From: Leptotrichia sp. oral taxon 498 | GTDB taxonomy: Bacteria > Fusobacteriota > Fusobacteriia > Fusobacteriales > Leptotrichiaceae | Length of the DNA stretch: 64,000 bases | Assembly (NCBI RefSeq): GCF_002240055.1 | Contig: NZ_CP016753.1 | Location: forward strand, 124,001 to 188,000 | Direction: 5' to 3' | Shown here: positions 28,618 through 37,498 of the stretch, one piece after another | How positions within the stretch are numbered: the first letter of the stretch is position 1 | Layout: every line of letters begins with the position of its first letter | Notes under the pieces: model-generated | The model's database searches: none | Told to the model about the DNA's origin: nothing | Seen by the model: the letters and a program-made list of their open reading frames with translations, nothing else | Position numbers and translations under genes: made by a program

Positions 28618-29886
28618 TTAGAAATTTTCTTTATCCATATCGCTATCTGACTTTCCTTCTGGAAGTTTTATTCTTAATAAATCCATCGGTCCCATTTCAA
28701 CTTCAGTTTCTATAATTGCAATCGTATTAGGATTCACATGATCTTCGTACTTTTCTTTTTTTGTATTGAAAAAGTTTTTTACTTTAAATTTTACAACTTC
28801 TGATTCTGGTCTCACAAGTTCCAATTCCTGCGTTGCAAAGACTTGATTTCTAATTTGAATTTTATATTTATTCGTATCAACTTTTTCTAACACATTTGCA
28901 ATCAATCTGTATGTTTGACTATATGAAAGCCCAGTCTTGTAATTTTGATCTTTTTCAGTTGTAGGCCCCAAGAAAAACCCATTTGAATACTGTCTGTGGC
29001 TAATTGTTTTAAGCTCTTTTAGCCAGTCTTCATCAAATTTATAACTTCCTGAATAATAAGAATCTAATGCTCTTTTATACTGTTTTACAACTGTTGAATT
29101 GTAATAAATACTTTTCATTCTTCCTTCAATTTTTAGCGAATCCACTCCTGCTTCAATAATTTTATCAATAAATTCAATCGTACACAAATCTTTTGCATTA
29201 AACATAAATGTTCCATCTTCATTTTCTATAATATCATGCGCCCCAGTTTCTTCATGCCCTTCAGCAATAACTTTATAGTTCCAACGACAATCCTGTGCAC
29301 AAATTCCACGGTTGGAATCTCTTCCGGTAAAATAGTTACTAAGTAAACATCTTCCCGAATAAGTCATGCACATCGCCCCATGAATAAACACTTCTATTTC
29401 AACATCTGGCACTTTTTCACGAATTTTTTTAATTTCGTTTAGTGACATTTCTCTTGCCAAAATAACTCTTTTAGCTCCCATCTCTTTCCAAGTTTTGACA
29501 CTCATCCAGTTTGTATTATTGGCTTGTGTGCTGACATGTATTCTCAAGTTTGGCGCATATTCTCTAACTAGCTGAAAAACTCCAAGATCGGCTACGATTG
29601 CCGCATCTGCCCCATATTCCTCCAGTTTTTTTATAAATCTTGGCATATATTCAATTTCTGCATTGTGAGCAAAAATATTCAGTGTCACATACACTTTTTT
29701 TCCCAAGCTGTGAGCATAATCAATAGCTTGTTTTAATTCCTTGTTATTAAAATTAGAGGACATTCCTCTCAAATTAAAGGCATTTCCTCCAATAAAACAA
29801 GCATCCGCTCCAAAATGAAAAGCACTTTTCAACTTTTCCATATTTCCAGCAGGTGCTAGTAATTCTACTCTTTTTCTCTTTTTCAT
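28618..29886 (-). CDS. trhP: U32-family tRNA 5-hydroxyuridine synthase (TrhP-like)
   Basis: 422 residues. The U32 'peptidase' core is complete: ELLAPAGNMEKLKSAFHFGADA at the start, HVSTQANNTN, and the cysteine cluster CMTYSGRCLLSNYF plus GICAQDCRW (about residues 170-202). That cluster supplies the iron-sulphur ligands in YegQ/TrhP. EGRMKSIYYNSTVV follows. U32 proteins of this length correspond to TrhP/YrrO, which uses prephenate to hydroxylate U34 of tRNA, rather than proteases. A methyltransferase of the next step, TrmR, is encoded at 48080-48742. Start ATG after AAGGAG. RlhA-type rRNA hydroxylation is the main alternative. Confidence 0.82.
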   Translation of the reverse strand: MKKRKRVELLAPAGNMEKLKSAFHFGADACFIGGNAFNLRGMSSNFNNKELKQAIDYAHSLGKKVYVTLNIFAHNAEIEYMPRFIKKLEEYGADAAIVADLGVFQLVREYAPNLRIHVSTQANNTNWMSVKTWKEMGAKRVILAREMSLNEIKKIREKVPDVEIEVFIHGAMCMTYSGRCLLSNYFTGRDSNRGICAQDCRWNYKVIAEGHEETGAHDIIENEDGTFMFNAKDLCTIEFIDKIIEAGVDSLKIEGRMKSIYYNSTVVKQYKRALDSYYSGSYKFDEDWLKELKTISHRQYSNGFFLGPTTEKDQNYKTGLSYSQTYRLIANVLEKVDTNKYKIQIRNQVFATQELELVRPESEVVKFKVKNFFNTKKEKYEDHVNPNTIAIIETEVEMGPMDLLRIKLPEGKSDSDMDKENF

Positions 29887-29930
29887 CTCTTCTCCTTATT
29901 TTTTTAATTGTTTGTCGTATCCAAATTTTT

Positions 29931-31373
29931 TTATTCAGACGGCGGTAAATATTTGTCACTCTTTATATTCAAAAATCTTTGATACGAAGCTTCAAATGAT
30001 AATTTTACTGTTCCAATTGGTCCGCTTCTATGTTTTCCAATGATTAATTCCACCTCTTCACCTTTTTCATTCTCTTCGCTATTGTTATTATTATCACTGT
30101 TAGAAGATTCACTTTCTTCTTCATCATCAAAATTATTTTTTTTGTAATAACTGTCACGATATAAAAACATTACCATATCCGCATCTTGTTCTATTGCTCC
30201 AGATTCTCTCAAGTCAGATAACATCGGTCTTTTATCATTTCTCTGCTCCACTCCCCTAGAAAGCTGTGACAAAGTCAAAATTGGTATATTTAGCTCTTTT
30301 GCAAGAAGTTTTAGTGAACGGGAAATCTCTGATATTTCCTGTTCTCTGCTTTTTCTATAGCCTTCCTGCGGGCTTATAAGCTGCAAATAATCAATTAAAA
30401 GAAAATCAAGTTTTCCTTCCGATTTTAATCTACGTGCCGTTGACTTTAATTCCATCATATTTACACTTGCGGAATCTGAGATATAAAATGGCATTTCAGT
30501 AATCTCACCAAAAACTTCTCCCATTCTATACATTTCTTCACTCTTGAGCATATTATCTTTTAATGATTTCAACCTTATCCCCGCAGTAATTGATAAAATT
30601 CTGTCAAACAGCTGCTCATTTCCCATCTCCAAACTATATACCAGAACATGCTTATTTTGTTTTGCGACACTTATCGCAAGATTTAGTGCGAACGCTGTTT
30701 TCCCCATAGCTGGTCTAGCCGCAAGAATCATTAAGTCAGATCCATGAAGACCACCCGTCATCTGGTCAAAAGCAGAATATCCTGTAGGTATTCCACTTAA
30801 TTCACTCGTCGAATTTTGATATTCATCCAATAACTTTAATTTTTTATCCGCTAATTCCCCAACTTTTATGATTTCCTGATGCTGCTTTTTTTTAGAAATT
30901 TCAAAGATTTTCTTTTCGGCATCATCTATGATCTTTTCTATACTATTATAACTATTTTGCGACAATTTTATAATTTCTTCTCCAACATCAATAAGCTGTC
31001 TTTGAATTGATTTTTCTTTTATTATTCTGGCATAAGTTGTCGCATTTGCCGCTGTTGAAACAACTTCTGTAAAATCATAAATGGTGTCTTCTCCACCGAC
31101 TTCTTCCAAAAGATTATTTTTTTTCAAAAGTTCGATAATTACGAGAACTTCTATAATTTTCCCACTCTCGTGAGCCTTTTTCATCTCATTAAATAATATT
31201 TTGTGACTTCCCTTATAAAAATCTTCTTCATTTACGATTTCCAAAATTTCAGACATAATTTTTGGTTTTAAAAATATTGATCCAATCAATCCTTCTTCAG
31301 CTTTTATACTATATGTTTTTTCGGGTAAGCCATTTACTTTCTCATCAGTCAAATTCAAATCATCTATATCCAT
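29931..31373 (-). CDS. dnaB: Replicative DNA helicase DnaB
   Basis: 480 residues. An N-terminal primase-interacting domain (EEGLIGSIFLKP) is followed by a RecA-like motor with Walker A ARPAMGKTAFALN and Walker B FLLIDYLQLI. SQLSRGVEQRNDKRPMLSDLRESGAIEQDAD and the C-terminal GPIGTVKLSF also match. Around residues 412-440 an acidic, Ser/Asn-rich stretch (FDDEEESESSNSDNNNNSEE) replaces the short loop usual at this place. It follows rplI, 24 bp apart, the common rplI-dnaB pairing. Confidence 0.96.
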   Translation of the reverse strand: MDIDDLNLTDEKVNGLPEKTYSIKAEEGLIGSIFLKPKIMSEILEIVNEEDFYKGSHKILFNEMKKAHESGKIIEVLVIIELLKKNNLLEEVGGEDTIYDFTEVVSTAANATTYARIIKEKSIQRQLIDVGEEIIKLSQNSYNSIEKIIDDAEKKIFEISKKKQHQEIIKVGELADKKLKLLDEYQNSTSELSGIPTGYSAFDQMTGGLHGSDLMILAARPAMGKTAFALNLAISVAKQNKHVLVYSLEMGNEQLFDRILSITAGIRLKSLKDNMLKSEEMYRMGEVFGEITEMPFYISDSASVNMMELKSTARRLKSEGKLDFLLIDYLQLISPQEGYRKSREQEISEISRSLKLLAKELNIPILTLSQLSRGVEQRNDKRPMLSDLRESGAIEQDADMVMFLYRDSYYKKNNFDDEEESESSNSDNNNNSEENEKGEEVELIIGKHRSGPIGTVKLSFEASYQRFLNIKSDKYLPPSE

Positions 31374-31397
31374 TCTTCCCCTTTGCCCCTAAAAAAT

Positions 31398-31850
31398 TTA
31401 TTTTGCTTCAACTTTTACTTTTATGCTTCCTTTCACTTCCGAATGAAGTTTTAATTCAACTATGTGAAGTCCCAAATCTTTCACTCTTGTATTACTTGAA
31501 ATTTTCTTTTTGTCAATTTCAATATTTAATTGCTCTTTTATCGCTTCCGCAATTTCTTTTGCTCCAATTGAACCAAAAACTTTTCCATTTTCTCCAGCTT
31601 TAACTTTTAGCACAACTTCTTTTTTTGCAAGTATATTTTTTAATTCATTTGCTTCTTTTACATCTCTTGCGTGATTTTTTTCTATTTTTTCATTTTTTTT
31701 CTGCAATTTATTAATATTTTCTGGCGTTGCCAAAACCGCTTTATTTTTATTTAACAAAAAGTTATTGGCATATCCATCTTTTACTTCAATAATTTCGTCC
31801 TTTTTTCCTATTCCTTTAATTGTTTCTGTCAAAATTACTTTAATTTTCAT
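31398..31850 (-). CDS. rplI: 50S ribosomal protein L9
   Basis: 150 residues. Two-domain architecture with a long linking helix: the N-terminal domain ends in KDGYANNFLLNKNKAV, the helix is Lys/Glu-rich (about residues 45-75), and the C-terminal domain contains GKVFGSIGAKEIAEAI. ATG start after AAGGAGA. Confidence 0.95.
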   Translation of the reverse strand: MKIKVILTETIKGIGKKDEIIEVKDGYANNFLLNKNKAVLATPENINKLQKKNEKIEKNHARDVKEANELKNILAKKEVVLKVKAGENGKVFGSIGAKEIAEAIKEQLNIEIDKKKISSNTRVKDLGLHIVELKLHSEVKGSIKVKVEAK

Positions 31851-31891
31851 ATTAAAAATCTCCTTTTTATTTATTTTTGTTTTTAATTTTT

Positions 31892-33463
31892 TTATTCTTT
31901 ATTTTTTCGCTTCAAAATTTCTCCCTCAAAAAAATCCGTCATCTTATCCAAAAATTTTTGGCTCTCACTTTTAACTTTATTTTTTAAAACTACGGCTTTC
32001 ACTTCAATATTAGTTTTGCAAATTTTGTTTATTACTTCTTCTATTTCCTTCTTATCTTCCCCCATAATTTTATTTTTAATAAAGTCATTTTCAACTTCCA
32101 CATAGAGCATATTTTTTTCCACTTTCAAAAAATTTGCATTTTGAAAATAAATTGAGAAAGCTGTATTCAAATTTTTCAATTCAGACATTATTCTTCTAAT
32201 TTTTTTTCTAAAAATAGAAATATTAATATTTTCCTCAGACTCCAATTCTTCTTCTACAATCTCTTCTTTTTCTTTAGAAATGTCATCAACTTTTTCTTTT
32301 TTCTCAAAACTTTTTTTAGTTTCATTTGCTTCCTCTGAGTCAAAAGTTTTTGAGTTTCCATATGAGTTTTTTTCATCATCAACATCAAGATTTTCAAAAT
32401 TTTCTAGTTTTTTTTCTAAAACTTTAACTCTATTATTTTTATATAACTCATGAATCAAAACATATCCAAGCAGTCTTTTGTCCTCTTCATACTTAAATTC
32501 ATTTAATGTAAAATAAATTGAACTTATTGTATCGAGTAAAAAATTTACTTTAATATCTTTACTTTTTCTAAACTGCTCCTTCAAATAATAAGCAAAATCT
32601 TTTAAAAAATTTTCAATTACAACTCCGTCTTCCCATATTTTATCAATAAAATCGACAAGTTTTTCTTTATTTGCGAGAAAGATTAAATCTAAAAACTCTC
32701 TCAAAAGAATTTCAGGTACGACTCCCAATGCCTTTTGTGTCTTTAAAATATCAATTGCTTCTCCAGAATAGTTTGACACAACTTGCTCAAAAATCGAAAA
32801 GCTGTCTCTTGCACTTCCTTCAGACTTTTGATATATCAGATCCAGACTTTCTTCATCAATTTCAATATCTTCTTTAAAAGCAACTTTTTTTAACAATTTT
32901 ATTATATCTTTTTTATCAATTGGTAAAAAATCATATCTTTGACATCGTGAAATAACCGTATCTGGAATTTTATCAATTTCAGTTGTAGCCAAAATAAATA
33001 TTATATGTGACGGCGGTTCTTCCAATGTCTTTAAAAGTGCATTGAATGCTTCTTTTGTGAGCATATGAACCTCATCAATTATATAAATTTTTTTTCTTCC
33101 TTTTACGGGTCTATAATTTATCTTTTCTTTTAACTCCCTAATTTCGTCAATTCCACGATTGGATGCCGCGTCAATTTCCACCATGTCCATAGAAATCCCT
33201 TTACTAATTTCAACACAGTTCTCGCAAACTCCGCAAGGAGAATCTGTCACATCTTCACTGTTTAAACAATTTACCCCTTTTGCAATAAGTCTTGCAATCG
33301 TAGTTTTCCCAACTCCACGAGGTCCGTTAAATAAATAAGCGTGTGATAATTTATTTTCTCTCAAAGAATTTTTTATGGCACGAGTCACAAATTCTTGTCC
33401 CGCTATTTCATCGAAATTCTGAGGACGATATTTTCTATATAATGTAATATTCAATATTCTCAC
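31892..33463 (-). CDS. dnaX: DNA polymerase III gamma/tau subunit
   Basis: 523 residues. The clamp-loader ATPase has LYRKYRPQNFDEIAGQ near the start and Walker A GPRGVGKTTIARL. A zinc-binding CLNSEDVTDSPCGVCENC, Walker B YIIDEVHML, and the LLKTLEEPPSHIIFILATTE sensor region follow. A Lys/Glu/Ser-rich linker (about residues 360-420) and a tau-type C-terminal domain complete it. The start is taken as GTG 33463, but a TTG three codons downstream is possible because neither has a textbook Shine-Dalgarno. No certain internal frameshift signal for a gamma form was identified. Confidence 0.95.
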   Translation of the reverse strand: MRILNITLYRKYRPQNFDEIAGQEFVTRAIKNSLRENKLSHAYLFNGPRGVGKTTIARLIAKGVNCLNSEDVTDSPCGVCENCVEISKGISMDMVEIDAASNRGIDEIRELKEKINYRPVKGRKKIYIIDEVHMLTKEAFNALLKTLEEPPSHIIFILATTEIDKIPDTVISRCQRYDFLPIDKKDIIKLLKKVAFKEDIEIDEESLDLIYQKSEGSARDSFSIFEQVVSNYSGEAIDILKTQKALGVVPEILLREFLDLIFLANKEKLVDFIDKIWEDGVVIENFLKDFAYYLKEQFRKSKDIKVNFLLDTISSIYFTLNEFKYEEDKRLLGYVLIHELYKNNRVKVLEKKLENFENLDVDDEKNSYGNSKTFDSEEANETKKSFEKKEKVDDISKEKEEIVEEELESEENINISIFRKKIRRIMSELKNLNTAFSIYFQNANFLKVEKNMLYVEVENDFIKNKIMGEDKKEIEEVINKICKTNIEVKAVVLKNKVKSESQKFLDKMTDFFEGEILKRKNKE

Positions 33464-33613
33464 TTCTCATTTCTTTTTATGACTGTTTTTATTATATCAT
33501 TTTTAATAAAATTTGTGAACCACAAAAAAATTTTAAATAAATAATAATATATAATACAAAAAAAATTGGCAATACAAACTACCAATTTTAAATTTATATT
33601 TTCACTTTATATT

Positions 33614-34255
33614 TTATTTTTTCATTTTTTGTAAAAAAGCTAATGCTTTGTCTATGTCAGCCTCATTTTTTTCATCTTGTACATATTCTATATATTTAAC
33701 AGTATTATCTTTATCCAAAATGATTAATGCACGAGTAAGAAGACCTTTTTCTTTAATAAATAAACCGTTTTGCAGACCGAATTGATGATATTTAAAGTCT
33801 GAGATAGCTTTTATCCCGTTTATATCGTTTTCAGTACAAAATCTAGCTTGTGCAAATGGTGTGTCTTCTGTAACTGAATAAAATTTTATATCTGGATTCT
33901 TCTGAGCCTCGTCATTTAAAATTTTGGTTTGAATTGAGCAAACTTTTGTATCTAAAGAAGGCGCTGTATACAAAACTTTTATATTCTTATCATCAAAAAT
34001 ATTTTTTTCCTCCAATTTTGCATTTACAACTAATGGAACTTGAGTTATTTTGTCGCCAACTTTCAATTTTTTTCCAACGATTGTAATTGGCTCTTCACCC
34101 ATTCTGATTTTTAAATCATTTTCTGATTTTAAACTGTCAATATATTCCAAATATTTTTTATCTATACCTTTTACTTCTTCAGTTTTACTTTTAGTCTTAT
34201 TCCCACAAGAAACTATTGCAAGTAAAATTAAAGAATTTAAAATTATTTTTTTCAT
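33614..34255 (-). CDS. tpx: Thiol peroxidase with lipoprotein signal (Tpx-like)
   Basis: 213 residues. The core from about residue 50 is an atypical 2-Cys peroxiredoxin of the Tpx family. The peroxidatic Cys is in PSLDTKVCSIQT (family motif PSLDTPVC) and the resolving Cys in FAQARFC. Unlike cytosolic Tpx (about 165 residues), it starts with a signal peptide ending in a lipobox, LLAIVSC (Cys 17), and a Lys/Glu/Ser linker. A membrane-anchored, extracytoplasmic hydroperoxide reductase is therefore inferred. It is monocistronic with its own promoter. Its electron donor outside the cytoplasm is unknown. Confidence 0.88.
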   Translation of the reverse strand: MKKIILNSLILLAIVSCGNKTKSKTEEVKGIDKKYLEYIDSLKSENDLKIRMGEEPITIVGKKLKVGDKITQVPLVVNAKLEEKNIFDDKNIKVLYTAPSLDTKVCSIQTKILNDEAQKNPDIKFYSVTEDTPFAQARFCTENDINGIKAISDFKYHQFGLQNGLFIKEKGLLTRALIILDKDNTVKYIEYVQDEKNEADIDKALAFLQKMKK

Positions 34256-34290
34256 TTGATTTCTCCCTATTTCAAATTTTAATTTTTTTT

Positions 34291-34319
34291 ATTATATCAC
34301 TAAAAATTCTTTCTTGCAA
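34291..34319 (-). promoter_or_regulatory. Promoter of tpx
   Basis: Minus-strand TTGCAA (34319-34314), 17 bases, TATAAT (34296-34291), 36 bp before the start codon. Confidence 0.65.
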
Positions 34320-34837
34320 ATACAAATGTTTTTAAAACAAAGAAAAATATTTAAAGCTAGATTTTTAATTTCAAATTTTTTAAAGTTATCCTTAATTACA
34401 AGATGTTATTTTGTTTAGTATAGTTTTTTCTTTTTTTACATAAGGGGAAAGGACCGCCATTTCCCCTTATAATCCCCACGCTCGTCTAAGAATTTTTTTG
34501 AAGTAAAGCCGAAACTCACTTCGTTCAAACAGTCGTCTTTACTCCAAAAAAATCACGACACTTTTATATAGTAGTAAAATTTAAACCGTCGGAGCATTTT
34601 TATGTGCTGACAAAACTGTTTGAGCACGATTAGTGCGAGTTTTTTGTCAGTGCATAAAAATGACGAAGACTAGCCGGGGTGCAGGGGTGCAGCGATGAGC
34701 ACTTCTGCTTAAAAAAGGATATTGAAAAATTTTTATTTTAATAATTTCATAGATTACATAAGAAACCTAAATTAGAAATTCTTTTATTTACCTCTAAATA
34801 TTTTATTTCATTATATTTTTTAATAAATATATTTTAA
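34320..34837. repeat. Structured intergenic region: dispersed repeat copy 4 plus three hairpins
   Basis: No gene is seen in 518 bp. (a) 34370-34420, containing ACAAGATGTTATTTTGTTTA, is the inverted match of copies 1 and 3. (b) A perfect 10-bp palindrome, TAAGGGGAAA (34441-34450) and TTTCCCCTTA (34460-34469) with loop GGACCGCCA, is the intact form of the sequence flanking the IS at 821. (c) 34492-34508 pairs with 34537-34553 (TTTTTTTG.AGTAAAG arms). (d) 34595-34615 pairs with 34642-34662 (CATTTTTATG...GACAAAA, 19 of 21). (e) 34670-34710 is unusually G/C-rich (GCCGGGGTGCAGGGGTGCAG). (f) 34738-34803 resembles 21770-21835. Confidence 0.65.
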
Positions 34838-35521
34838 CTACAAATGTAATCTTCTTTTAAATTCTTCCCTATACGATTTATATGAATATCTTAAAAGTAT
34901 ATTTAGAATAAAAAGCGGAATTGATGAAAATATTGACCAGGTCATTTTCCGGCTTATTATAAATTCCAACACCAATAAAAATATTCCGACAAAAAAGATA
35001 AAAAAATTTAATATTTTTAATTTATCTGATTTATGCTTGTCCCAAACAAATGAAAAAATTAATCCAATTACAGTAAATGCCACAACAATCGGAATTCCTA
35101 ATTTTAAGCTCCAAGTCAAAACTTTATTTCCATAATCCAATATCAAAAAATAACTGCTAAGTCCAAAAAAACTAATAAATAAATTTGTTCTCATTCTATA
35201 AGAATCAAGTAAAATAAATAAAAATAAATCAAAAATTAAAATTGACGGAATTGTGTAATATGCCCATTTCATTTTATGGTACATTATCATATTCTGAAAA
35301 AATACTTCTAAAATTGGAATTATTGAAATTGAAAAAAAAGACAAAAATACCGTTTTTTTTATTTTTTTCATTCTCAATTCATAAAAATTTATGTTTATTT
35401 TTGGATACTCACTTTCATAACTGATTTTTTCTAAATCGTCCAACTGTGGTACAGGAGTTTCACACAGAGGACATTTTTTTACGCCATCTTCAAGTTCTAC
35501 GCCACATTTTACACAATACAT
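34838..35521 (-). CDS. Zinc-ribbon membrane protein (DUF6320-like)
   Basis: 227 residues. The first 25 form a zinc ribbon, YCVKCG and KKCPLCE. From residue 55 on there are six hydrophobic helices with short loops, and the C-terminus is basic. No enzymatic motif is seen. The gene directly follows a condensation-type acyltransferase (25 bp apart), an arrangement I recall from other low-GC bacteria where such zinc-ribbon membrane proteins accompany 'alcohol acetyltransferase' genes. A partnership is inferred, not proven. Confidence 0.6.
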   Translation of the reverse strand: MYCVKCGVELEDGVKKCPLCETPVPQLDDLEKISYESEYPKININFYELRMKKIKKTVFLSFFSISIIPILEVFFQNMIMYHKMKWAYYTIPSILIFDLFLFILLDSYRMRTNLFISFFGLSSYFLILDYGNKVLTWSLKLGIPIVVAFTVIGLIFSFVWDKHKSDKLKILNFFIFFVGIFLLVLEFIISRKMTWSIFSSIPLFILNILLRYSYKSYREEFKRRLHL

Positions 35522-35546
35522 CTCATTTTCCTTTCTTTATTTTTTT

Positions 35547-36812
35547 TTAATGATTTGTTATAATTTTTGACCTTATTCCCCGCTTTCGCAAATAAATAAA
35601 AAAATCTCGTTCTATTTCGTAATTTGTAGTCAGATTCCCAAAGTTTATATATATTTTTTTTGTATCGCTAATTACTCCAACTTTTACTTTACATCTCTTG
35701 CTAGGCGGTGGCAAAAATCTAAATCCCAAAATATATTTTTTGTATTTCGGCTCAGTTCTAAAAATTCCCAAATTTGAAAATCCCGTCGTATATCCCCGCT
35801 CACCGTAATAATCAAAAATAAATGGAAAAAACATTCGCTTTATAAAATACGGGACTATTTGTATTAAAATATTCTCAACTGGATTCATCGCTTTATAAAT
35901 ACTTTTGTAAAACTCCTTTTCATTTATTTTAAGAGCAAAATAATTATCCAAATATGTGATGATTTCCGAGAGCGAATAAGTCCCAAGACTTGCATCAATG
36001 CTTGGTGTTATGTTCATAAAAAAATTTCTGTAAGTATTTTCACAAAAAATTTTTCTTAAATCCACAGGAACACCAATAACAATCGGATTTTTCGCACTTG
36101 AATATCTATCAAGCAAAATTTTAAAATAAACAGCGAGTAAATATTTTCCAATTGTTGTGTTATGTTTTTTACTTTCTTTTTTTATTTCACTCAGAAGAAT
36201 TTCTCCTGTCGTTATATGATACTGACCTTTTTTTAATATCTTTAGCGGCAAATGAAATGCTGATTTTATTGTCACTTCTTTACTCACTTTTCGCAAATAC
36301 TTTTCATATGAATTTACATATCCATCTTTTTCAACATTTTTGACTTCTTCAAAATTTTTCTTTTCTTCCACAAAAATTTTCATTTTGTTTTTTACAAAAA
36401 AATATTTTTCTTCTAGATATTTTTCTATTAAATCTCTAAAAAATATCATAGCTCCCCCGCCATCAGTCAAAAAATGAGCGATTTCCACCGAAAGTTTATT
36501 ATTATAATAAATTATTCTCAAAGGATTATTTTTTTGAATATTTGTACATGGATAAGTTTTTTCTTTTTCAAGCATAAATCCAGTATTTTTTTCTTGAAGA
36601 TAGTTCCAGAAAATTCCCTTTTTAAGCTCTGAATTAAAAAATGGATATTTTTTTTCCAAAAAAGGTAATATTTTCTGTAAAACTTCCAAGTCAACATTTT
36701 CCAAAAATTTAACGGAAAGTCTAAAGCAAGTTGTTCTACCTTCACTTATGATAGAAGAATAAGTTTTTGCAAAAGCGTCTAATTTATACCAAACTTTTTC
36801 ATTCTTTCTCAT
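35547..36812 (-). CDS. Condensation-domain-like acyltransferase (alcohol acetyltransferase-like)
   Basis: 421 residues. The catalytic motif HFLTDGGGA (near residue 113) matches HxxxDG of the chloramphenicol acetyltransferase/condensation superfamily, which includes alcohol acetyltransferases, PapA-type and wax-ester enzymes. The region around PIVIGVPVDLRKIF near residue 240 resembles the family's second conserved block. The length fits a single stand-alone domain. Cotranscribed with the zinc-ribbon membrane protein downstream. Donor and acceptor are unknown. Confidence 0.68.
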   Translation of the reverse strand: MRKNEKVWYKLDAFAKTYSSIISEGRTTCFRLSVKFLENVDLEVLQKILPFLEKKYPFFNSELKKGIFWNYLQEKNTGFMLEKEKTYPCTNIQKNNPLRIIYYNNKLSVEIAHFLTDGGGAMIFFRDLIEKYLEEKYFFVKNKMKIFVEEKKNFEEVKNVEKDGYVNSYEKYLRKVSKEVTIKSAFHLPLKILKKGQYHITTGEILLSEIKKESKKHNTTIGKYLLAVYFKILLDRYSSAKNPIVIGVPVDLRKIFCENTYRNFFMNITPSIDASLGTYSLSEIITYLDNYFALKINEKEFYKSIYKAMNPVENILIQIVPYFIKRMFFPFIFDYYGERGYTTGFSNLGIFRTEPKYKKYILGFRFLPPPSKRCKVKVGVISDTKKIYINFGNLTTNYEIERDFFIYLRKRGIRSKIITNH

Positions 36813-37066
36813 TCTTTTCCAGCCTTTCTAATTTATAATTTCCAATTTTTGATTTATAATTTAATAATTTATAACTTTTAATTTTTAAAAAAAATTTTTT
36901 AGTTTTATATTATTATACAACGATTAATTTTATTTTTCCACACTTATATTTTTTATAACAAAATGGAACTATAAACTATAATTATAATATTTGTTTTGAA
37001 TTAATTAGTTTTACCTCATAATCGTACTTTTTCTATTTTTTTCATAATAAGTATGTTGGACATAAT
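36813..37066. other. AT-rich divergent spacer
   Basis: 254 bp between the acyltransferase and the island. TATAAT-like boxes occur on both strands, for example TATAAT on the minus strand about 100 bp before the acyltransferase start. No clear paired -35 or gene was found. Confidence 0.4.
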
Positions 37067-37433
37067 ATGCAAAACTATGATACAATGACAACAACAGGAG
37101 CTTCATCAGGAACGTCATCAGGAAAATCTCCTAGAGTTACAAACATTGGATTTAATCAAGATGATAGAAATAAACAAGAAGTAACTAGAAATACAGTAGT
37201 TGGAAATGCTGAAATAGATAAAACTTCTGAAAGTCCAATAAATAGGGATGTTATGAAAACTAATGAAGTTACAAAAGATTGCAGTGTTCGAGAGATAGTC
37301 TATTGAGTATGCTACTAATCCTGGTAAGTTGAAAGAAGATTTGAGTAAGATTAAAGATAAAATAAAAGACGTTACAAAGGCATTGGATAATTTAATTCAT
37401 GTTTCAGAAAAAGAACTGGATATGCAGAGTTAA
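37067..37433 (+). pseudogene. Remnant of a CdiA/filamentous-haemagglutinin pre-toxin region
   Basis: Two frames together encode a piece of a large two-partner-secretion exoprotein. Frame one has NIGFNQDDRNKQEVTRNTVV and GNAEIDKTSESPINRD, ending in a stop at 37306. The second frame, from about 37302, has IEYATNPGKLKEDLSKIKDK and ends at 37433. I recognise the succession VTRNTVVGNAEI, PINRD, IEYATNPGK as the conserved stretch upstream of variable toxin tips in fusobacterial CdiA-like adhesins. The join shows a short deletion/frameshift not at a homopolymer, and the N-terminal thousands of residues are missing, so this is true decay. Confidence 0.62.
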
Positions 37434-37498
37434 AATTTAAACCTGATGCATTCACTCGTCAAAAATATAATCTGCAAAAAATATATTAGAGAGGTAAA

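Noticed and set aside
32280-32345. Programmed frameshift in dnaX (A7 and A6 runs in the linker) to make a gamma subunit
   Set aside because: The runs are not phased as A AAA AAG, no strong downstream hairpin was seen, and the full tau frame is intact, so there is no positive evidence.
37067-37306. The 79-codon frame as an intact small gene
   Set aside because: Its residues are the middle of a large exoprotein and continue in another frame past the stop, so it is a pseudogene fragment.
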